Assembly (NCBI GenBank): GCA_021234155.1
Contig: JAJEKV010000047.1
Location: forward strand, 1,166,494 to 1,230,493
From: Isoetes taiwanensis
Taxonomy: Eukaryota > Streptophyta > Lycopodiopsida > Isoetales > Isoetaceae
DNA length: 64,000 bases
Reading direction: 5' to 3'
The notes under the pieces are model-generated. The model ran no database searches. It had not been told where the DNA came from and saw only the letters and a program-made list of their open reading frames with translations. Shown in pieces: positions 55,801-64,000 of this stretch; the first letter of the stretch is position 1; each line of letters opens with the position of its first letter. Made by a program: the position numbers and the translations under genes.

Positions 55801-56608
55801 AGATGATTAATTTGCAGTCTTGTAGGTAATCTACATAGGGGCTGCTCTTAATACTAGTCACACTTTTATGAGGAGGTCCATAAAACAGAGCAACATATAA
55901 AGAAAGGAGAAACAAAAATAGAGGAAAAACAAAATGGCAAAGGCAAACAAGCAAAGGAAACCAGCAAATATATACCCACAAAACACAACGTACCTTCAAA
56001 GAGCAGAAGAGATCAAAGACAAGGCGAAGAGAGAAGGACAAATTGAACCAATGAAGAGAAGCCCAAATAAGAAGCACGACCCCTTCTAACAAGCCATCGA
56101 ACTAGAAACAGCAAGAGGAAGAGGAGCAGTGGCGCCAAGCAAAGGATGAACACGGCAAAGGAACATGCCGAGATAAATAGGCAAGGGTTGAAAAAGCCAA
56201 GAAAGGAAGAAAACGAAAAAAACAACAAGGGAATAAAAACAAAGAAAGCTTACGATGCCCCAACTAGGAAAAAGCCAAACCGAAATAAACACCCACGAAC
56301 CCCACTAACCTAGATGAGGAGAAACAACGACTAAAAAAATTTGAAGAAAGGAGGGAAGTTAAAAGCAATCAAGAAGACGTCCAAAGTACCAAAGAAAAGG
56401 ACCAAGGGCAAATAACAATCGGGACCAATGGAAACAAAAAACACCAATACAAAGGACAAGGGCCAAACAAATAAAAATAAGAAAAAGGACCAAGGGCATA
56501 AAAAACAAAAGAACAAGGGATCAAATGAACCATAAAAAGAAAAAATAACATGAGGGGGGCCAAAATTTAACCAAGGGGACCATAAAGCAAATAAAAAAGG
56601 ACAAGAAT
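55801..56608. repeat. Purine-rich low-complexity tract
   Basis: About 750 bp of strongly A/G-biased plus strand (AAACAAAGAAAG-like, AAGGACCAAGGGCA repeated near 56,400 and 56,490). The minus-strand open frames here encode Phe/Leu runs and are composition artefacts. Confidence 0.6.
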
Positions 56609-56789
<181 letters not shown>

Positions 56790-56929
56790 ATTTCCGAACT
56801 TTATCAGACGATATAGAAGACAAGGCCAAATGGATTTTTTGATAAAAGGATTCCTTTAAAACATTAGGATTGTTTTCGTATTCTTAAAAAAATGTTTATT
56901 AGAGGTAGATTCCAATTTCCTGTCATTTG

Positions 56930-58260
56930 ACTTTCAACCAAAGAGAAGGCACACCTTGCAACTAACACCCTTCTCCTCATTTGTGTAGTGTTGACAATCA
57001 TCAAACCACTCGATTCCAAAGGCAAAACACTTCAATGCTGGATTAAAAGACGGGTGATTTCCTGTCTTTTAGAACAAGAATAAGTTGTATCACTTGGGAT
57101 TTTTGACAGACATGTTCCATGTTGCAAGGCAAGCATTTGCAACTCTTAAAACAATTATAAATTTTCAACAAGTTTCCTATCAAAACTGCATGCAATGACT
57201 AGCTTCAATTTGTACGCGTACTTCTCAAACCATCTACATGACGAGTCCCATTGGAATTTATGGATTTTGCAATAGAAGGAATCTTAAAAACATTAGGATT
57301 TTTTCTTGTTCATAAAGGTAGAGGAGATCCACTTCAGCTATGTATAGTGGTGGGGGCATGACCATCTGAATGTGTTGTAAATTGTCTCATAAGCTAGGGC
57401 TTCCTGTGGATGTTAGAATACCATCTATCTATATATCTATGTCTTAGGCTTTTAGCAAATGTTTAAACTAGTAATAAACTTGTTAATGATCACTTGATCT
57501 TTTTAGTGACATTTAAGCATTGCATTTGACATGAAGATAAGGTGGATCTGACGTTCATGTAAGGAAACGGCAAGAGCTCATTGTTTCAGGGTGACCAGAT
57601 GGCTTGTTGCTAACACGGTTGTTTCATATTACATTAAAAATGTTTGTTGTCATCAAATTCCATTCCCGTACATGTCAATTAGCAAAATACCCAATTCAAA
57701 AGAAGAAACTCCCCATTCTAATGCAAGATGTTGGATTAAAGAAAGGATTAAAATGCTACCACTTATTCCTATCCTTTAGAATAGGAACAAGCGGCAGCAC
57801 TTGGGTTTTCAACACCTATTTAAGATTTAAGAGGGTGAACATAAGGAATAGGCCCGTACAATGTTCCAAAGCAAGAATTTGCAACTCTACATAGCAATTG
57901 CGATTTCAAACCACCTGCAATGACGAGGCCCGTTAAAATTCCAAAATGGATAGAATCTTAAAAACACTAGGATTTTCTCATGTTCATTAAGAAAACGTTT
58001 GGTAGAGTATTTGTTAATGCGCCTAACAAACATTCCACTTCCAATCGAATAGAATTAGGCATGTCGTAACTGGTACTGGACTCATTGATTCCACTTGTAG
58101 TGTTAGGGATTAGCACAACATTCAAAATTGCAAAACCTGGATTAAACGATGGGAGATCCTTTAGAACAGTTACAGGAAGGACATGGATTTTTGATACCTC
58201 AGCCGCAAAACAAGATCCTTGTGTCCTTTTTTTTAATTTGTTTTCCACTGCCCGCTGTCC
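56930..58260. repeat. Three degenerate copies of an unnamed repeat
   Basis: Blocks recur in order: TGGATTAAA...TTTTAGAACA near 57,040, 57,735 and 58,137; GGGATTTTTGACA/GGGTTTTCAACA/GGATTTTTGATA; and AATCTTAAAAACATTAGGAT near 57,280 and 57,955. This suggests an old tandem or nested repeat with a period of roughly 690 bp for the first two copies. No coding potential. Confidence 0.6.
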
Positions 58261-58887
58261 TCAAATTTTAGAATAAATGTTGAGTTTTTTTTATGAGAAA
58301 TGCAACTGTCGCAGGCCTTATAGGAAGCACATACCATGGTTTAAATACATCTTGCAAATGGTAGGAAAATTGTCCCTTGCTTTTACAGTTCCTTAACACC
58401 CTGCTCCTTGGGTTTTTATGCACGAAGGCTCATAATGCCCTAGGGCGTTATCATTGGTGCACCAAAGCTGGGGTTTATAATTTGAGACACATGAGATGTG
58501 GATCAATGGAGCCCACAAAGCACAGCTCAAAGCTTAAGATAACGATGTTCACATGCATGGGCAAGAAGCCACGTAAAAATGGCGTAACGAGTATATCAAG
58601 AAACAAGCTAAGCTCGTCTGGAAGTACATTTTTAGCATTGTATGCTAGTAGTACTCCGTCAAGGGAGCTTGCAAATGCTACACAAGTCTCAAACCTCCAG
58701 GTCATAGGGACAAAAAAATGTATTCTATTTTATTCTAAACTTCCCTAAAAGTACCATGCGCAGTCCAACTCCCTCATTCAATGTCCGTCAAGTTAAGCGG
58801 CCTTGAGTTCTTGCAAAATCTGAGATCATTCTGGATAAGAATGGCAAATGGCCTGCCCAAAACCTGTAGAATAAAGTAATCTTATCT
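58261..58887. other. Intergenic
   Basis: A 123-codon frame (58,377-58,748) is open but shows no family signature. Confidence 0.3.
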
Positions 58888-58894
58888 TGACGTC

Positions 58895-59016
58895 GTGGAA
58901 TAGGAAGGGGTCAGGCATTCTTGCCAGCCCCTTGACCTGCAGAATTCGGTCACGCCTCAACGGCGCTCCCAGTTCTGCAGGTCAGGGGTTGGCTGCCCTC
59001 CCCCTTCCCATTCCAC
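58895..59016. repeat. 122-bp hairpin (foldback) sequence
   Basis: The left arm GTGGAATAGGAAGGGG ... CCAGCCCCTTGACCTGCAGAA pairs with the right arm TTCTGCAGGTCAGGGGTTGG ... CCCCTTCCCATTCCAC. Arms are about 50 nt with a few bulges. It could be a tiny foldback MITE. It lies about 210 bp past the stop codon of the SPT20-like gene. Confidence 0.75.
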
Positions 59017-59224
59017 ATCATGTCATGCTATAAGCAAGCAAATCGTGCATCCAATCGGTAAAACATGATATCCTTCAAATAATATCAGAAACAAAAACTA
59101 ACGCCGTCTCCATTCTGTACAACTCACGTGATCTCAACACTATTACAACAGCCATACGATACAACCTAGATAACTTAGAAGGGATAATCCCATATTCACA
59201 GGAGGTTATAATCAGTATACCAAC

Positions 59225-62200
59225 TTAGGATGAGGTCTGTCCTGGTGTCTGAGGAACTGGCGTCCTCCTACCTGTAGTAACTTGGCCAGGCGAGCTTACT
59301 GTTCCCAAGCTCTGGGAACTCAGTTGTGGACTTGGGGGACTGCCAACAAGAGAACTCAGCGCCCCAGCTGATAATGATTGTGTGTGTACCTGTGGTGGAT
59401 TCAATGACTGGCCATTCTGCTGCTGCTGCTGCACAGTAAGCTGTTGTGTCAGTTGCTGCTGTTGTTGATTGATTTGACCAAGTTGTTGAGCATTATTCAT
59501 TTGCTGCTGTGTTAGCTGCAAGGAACTTAGCTGCTGCTGCTGCTGCGGATTTAGCGGTTGGGAATTCATTTGCTGAGCATTCAGTTGGTGTTGTATCTGC
59601 TGAGGGTTGAGTGTCTGACCACTGAGTTGCTGTGAGTGAGCTTGCGGCGTATTAAGCTGCTGAGAGCTCATTGATTGCACATTCATTTGCTGCAGGTTAA
59701 GTGGCTGAGAAGTGAGCTGAGAGAGTGTCTGCTGTCCGGTAAGCTGTTGTGACTTCAATGACTGAGAAGCAAGATGCTGAGAAGTCAGTGATTGGGAGTT
59801 CAAATAATAACCTTGATTTGTCATAGATGCCATGTTTGATCCAGGAACTTTTGACATTCCCATGCCTGGAACTGAGGCCCTTTGTAGTTGTGACAAATTC
59901 CCTCTTCCCAAAGACTGTATGTTTAATCCTCCTGAAGAATGGACTTGATTTGCTGGAGGACTGCCATTGCCACTGCGAGTCCTCCCAGCAGGCATCCTAG
60001 ATTTTGCTTGCAAAGCAGCCTGTGCCTGTGCCTGTGCCTGCGCCTGCGCCTGCGCCTGGGCCTGCGCCTGGGCCTGTGCCTGTGCCTGTGCCTGGGCCTG
60101 GGCCTGGGCTGCACCAAGTGCACCAGTTCGCAGCTGCTGACTCATTATATTAGACACACCTTGAGATTGAATGCCTGGCAGTTGACCTATATTTGCAAGG
60201 CCAGATATATTACCAATTCCAGACATTGCATTCATGTTACTAAGACCAACCATGTTTGGAATACCACCTTGACTGCTACCACTGACAGCCATACCAACTC
60301 CACCCAATCCTCCGGCACTGTTTATGTTACCTAAACCTGACATTAGTGCCTTCCTTTGCATGAGATTCTGCTGATGCATGTACTGTAGGCGCTGCATGTA
60401 CTGAGGAGCAAACGGTTGTCCAGAACCATGGTTTGCAGCACTATACTGTGCAGCAATCTGGTTCATCAACTGTGGGGTCCTTGAGAGTTGTTGCTGTTGC
60501 TGTTGAAGCTGCTGTTGTTGCTGCTGCTGTTGTTGCTGCTGCTGTTGGGAGGCAGCCAGTAGTTGAGAGGATGTCCCATCTAGTTGCAAGGGTTTTGAAG
60601 TGGCAGTTATAGTTGAAGGAGGCAAATAATTTGCACTCGAACGGATTGAAGCAACGGCAGGAGGTGGCATGCGAGATGCAGCTAAATTTCCCTGTGCAGG
60701 CATTTGTATTTGACTAAGAGGCGAAAGTACATTTCCAGAAACTCCCTGTTGATTCATCATCACCCTCGGACCAGGAGGAAGTTGACCAAGGTTGTTTCCA
60801 AGTGTTGAAGCACCAGCAGACATTGGACGAGCATTTGTAGCTGCCATTGAGATCGCTGTTCCACGTGGCATGGATGGTTGTACTTGTACCACGTCATCAA
60901 TCAAATCAAAACCTTCTTTATCAAGCTGCAGAACATGAAAATTAAAGCAAAATAAATCAAAACAAATATTCACGCTAGTATCAAAGTTGTTATCTATGTA
61001 ACCAAATTGGTTTTGACATCTACTGCTCTCGATAGCCCATTAACATTCATGTTACGATATCATGCATGTATTTCTTTCTTAAAGATTGGCTTAGGAATGA
61101 GCTGTGAGGAAGGTTGCATTGACTTCCTTGCTGGTATCCTAGCATTGCTAGCATTGTTAACATTGAATCTGCCACTTCATTGTCAACCAGCAAATTTCTT
61201 AAAAGGAAATAGAAATTACCAGATGAATAAACTGTTTGGCAAATTGATCTGCCACATTCTGGATAGTAAAAGTTCAAACGACTTAGAACTCAAAATTATG
61301 AACCATACGAATAGCATATAATCCCCATGGAAGCAGATCCTTACAGCATTTGCTAATGCGGGGAGGACAACAAATGGGGTAGTTCCACTTGGTCCAGCTT
61401 CATCCTCTTGAACATCTTCGATTTGGACCACAGCATCAATCATTGCATCTTTTGCATGCCCACACAATAGAAGCTTCATCCGTGTTTGATTCATTTGGGC
61501 AGGAAGGGCTGAAAAACCATAGGCAGACTAGTCAAACAAATGCGGAACTCTATATGCATTACAATTGATAATTATTGCGGACATCCTAACTATTTCTCCA
61601 TGACAACTTGGACAAAATCAAGTGATTAGAACTATAATTGATCAACAGAATGGGATTTCATGAGCTCATTCAGATAGAGCTTTATAATCTATATTACTGT
61701 TTAAACTGAAAGAAATAATGGAGCAGGCACTTGTCAAAAGCATAAAGTTCCGTTTTTAATACCCTTCCATATTCTTCAAGGCCTGATTGCATTGTTTCTT
61801 ACACCATCACCATATTGCTGTATACTTGGAAATTCAAAATGCTACAGTAGGCCATACCTTGATAGACACGCCGCTGGAAAAGCAAAAGCCTTGTCTTCCT
61901 CACATTTACATTACCCCCAACTAGTGAATTAGCCAAGCTTTTTTCACCCTTCGGTTCTTGATAATCATCAGATGTATCAGCAAGAGCTACTGATAACAAC
62001 TGCCAAGAAAGTTCAGTTCCTTTCCTGGCTGGAATGTCGTCTGTCTTGGGCTCTTTAATGTGCAACTTGTGCCTAAGAAGAACACTCATACGTGAAAGAA
62101 AATAATTTCTCTTTTTTTTTAACGAATATAATATAGTTCTAACATGTTCAAATGAAAAGAAATACCTTTGTATACAGGAAACTAAGCATGATATTGTTTC

Positions 62201-63962
62201 TATTGGCTGCTTTGCTTGACTCTGTGCTACTGGCATTTGTTCAAATTTGCCACTTGGAAGCAATTGTGCCTTTTCTCTTGCGCCAGATGAAGGGGATGGT
62301 GAAGACATGCCTTGAGCTCCAATGCTTGGTGGAGATGTCGGCATGGCCACTGGAGGAGAAGACATTGCTGATGCCATTTCGTTCTTTGGGTTTGATATAG
62401 CTGAGAAGCTCCTCCTGTCATTAGGGTCATCCCTTCTTTGATCTGGTTTTATATCTGGATGAAAACCAATGGTGTGCCGTTGCTGTGGCATATTGGCAGC
62501 TAAGTTCATCCTTTGCCGTTGCTCCTGCTCAAGATGGGAGTGATCATGTTCCTGTTTCAGATTCTCAGTTCCTTGCTTGGGTTCTGTCTTGAACCTTTTG
62601 GTAGTAGCAAAAGTATTTGAGCTACTCGACATCTTGCGTTTTGGATTTATTATTTCTGACGACATGTGAAGTGATGAAGGTGAATCTAATGGCACAGAAT
62701 TGTTTGAGTTTGATGGTGAAGGTTGTTCTGCAGATGAGATAGGCAACGAGCAAGACAAAGACTGCCCAGACAGTCGGCCTATTCCTTGAGGTGCTTCACT
62801 TGGTGACTTAAACTTGGGACTCATCACATTCCCGGTAACTGCATACAAGGTGGCGTCTTGTTGACCATGGATATTCTCAGGCTCTGTCTTGACTTCCAAA
62901 GATGATGTGGAAGAAGTCAACAAACCATCATTTGCCACAGCGCCAATTCTGCTTCTGCGCTTCTCGCGATCAAGCAAAGCTCCTTTGTATGTTCTGTATC
63001 TTCTTGTTGTACGAACACCAATATTGAACTTTAGCTGTCAAAAGAAGAGGGGGGATGAAGGATCTTGTAAAATAAATAAGAAGCATATGCCCAGGAGAAA
63101 ATGTTTTTACTTTGTTGTAATTATGTATGTAAGATCTTCTGGCGACTGCAGGAGAAGGATCTAAACATAGTGCTGGCTGCACCATTTTCAGTATTCTGGA
63201 TTCAACTTCCTGCCAGCAACATCATCATTTTAAATCGCCTTTGCAGGACCTATAAGGAAAAAAGGCGAGAACCTACCATGAGATCACTGTACGTCCAGTC
63301 CTCTTGGGCCATGGCATTGATATCTTTTACGATAGTCTCAGTCGACGGACGTAACAATATGTGGGTTATACTTGGATACCATGTGTTCAGTTCCCCTTTC
63401 ACAGAGGTTTCTGATGAAAATGATCCCGAATCTCTGTAGTCCCGTAGCTGCAGCAATTACGTCAGCTCCAAAAGGCAATTAGGTAGTTTTTCTCCTATTA
63501 GCTTCCTCATTGTAGATACAATCACAATGCTATTATAACCATTTATTTTCTAAGCTGAATACCCAGATAATAGAACATATGAGAGAAGATCTACAATGTG
63601 CAACAGTAAAGCCAATAAAACAATGTTGTAATGTAACGGGCCCATTCAGGGAACAAGGTAACAAGCATTATCTAAAAAGTATGGATAAGATGCAATGGAA
63701 TGCGTCAAATTGCAAATACAAACTAGTACCTCGCAACCAACACAACCGTCAACATACTTGCAAGGAATATCCTGAATCATTTCATCTGGAAGCAATCCAT
63801 TATCTATTGCCTGCAACACAAAAGGTCAATCACATATTGCCAAATGGCTAAGGTTTGTATTGAAATATAATGGACACTAACCGCAAGAAAGCTTTCACTG
63901 GTTCGATCATATGGGTACAGCGAATCCATAACTTCGTTAGCATGGGGGGGTGTTTTGCCTTT
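59225..63962 (-). CDS. SPT20 / PHL-like SAGA subunit, 5' end outside the window
   Basis: Eight exons in phase on the minus strand: 63,882-63,962, 63,730-63,810, 63,277-63,447, 63,111-63,209, 62,166-63,034, 61,858-62,072, 61,345-61,508, 59,225-60,925, all with GT-AG borders. About 1,126 codons are visible. The N-terminal SPT20 core is clear: VMDSLYPYDRTSESFLA, DEMIQDIPCKYVDGCVG, WTYSDLMEVESRIL, QPALCLDPSP. The middle is Ser/Pro/Lys-rich. The last exon is a huge Gln-rich region with poly-Gln (near 60,500), an Ala-Gln dipeptide run (60,010-60,110) and SQQL/NPQQ repeats. Yeast SPT20 holds the SAGA complex together. Arabidopsis PHL acts in phytochrome-dependent flowering. The first exon(s) lie beyond 64,000. 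Confidence 0.88.
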
Positions 63963-64000
63963 CTGGAAACAAGTAAACATCAATGCTAAACAAGAATGGC

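Noticed and set aside
56013-56563. Minus-strand hydrophobic ORFs that look like membrane proteins
   Set aside because: They are the complement of a purine-rich low-complexity tract with no family signature.
59923-60334. ORFs of Arg/His or Leu/Cys repeats over the SPT20-like gene
   Set aside because: They are shadow frames of the Ala-Gln codon run in the real exon.

Overview
This is a 64 kb piece of a large, repeat-rich land-plant nuclear genome. Intron-containing genes, a long E-class PPR gene and plant-type transposons all point to a plant. The style of the PPR repeats and the mix of elements suggest a fern, but that is an inference. Host genes sit at the edges. A complete A-type cytochrome P450 lies at 0.2-1.8 kb (minus). 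A PPR gene lies at 45.5-48.2 kb (plus). A SPT20/PHL-like SAGA subunit gene lies at 59.2-64 kb (minus) and runs off the right end.

The middle, 5,481-41,676, is one 36.2 kb Mutator-like element (MULE) with terminal inverted repeats and a perfect 9-bp target duplication. It carries a C2H2 zinc-finger ORF, a Ulp1/C48-type protease gene, two convergent copies of an unknown small gene (one decayed, one intact) and a SWIM-domain MULE transposase. Arrays built on the motif GGAATCAC/GTGATTCC fill its ends and lie upstream of several of its genes.

The MULE has been invaded in layers. A Ty3/gypsy retrotransposon (13,936-39,203, minus strand, TSD ACCAC) splits the transposase gene. A second Ty3/gypsy element with a chromodomain integrase (14,638-28,916, minus strand) sits in the 3' part of the first. 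A 900-bp hAT-like element (15,289-16,188, TSD CACGAGTG) sits in the left LTR of that second element, and the other LTR still shows the empty site. The order of insertion is therefore MULE, outer gypsy, chromovirus, hAT.

The most striking content is in the chromovirus. Just inside its 5' LTR it encodes a histone H3-like protein (26,582-25,279, minus). The protein starts with the exact H3 tail MARTKQTARK, continues through about 325 residues of charged low-complexity sequence, and ends in a divergent but recognisable H3 histone fold. This ORF is bracketed by two pairs of near-identical 65-bp hairpins. The same element carries a chromodomain, the module that reads methylated H3 tails. I know of no described element with this combination.

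The right third (41.7-59 kb) holds LINE remnants, including two copies of what looks like an ORF1-only LINE, a 2-oxoglutarate dioxygenase pseudogene, long AT-rich spacers, a TG/AG microsatellite and degenerate repeats. Differences between LTR pairs are mostly short indels at CG sites, so some frameshifts in the retrotransposons may be consensus errors rather than real decay.
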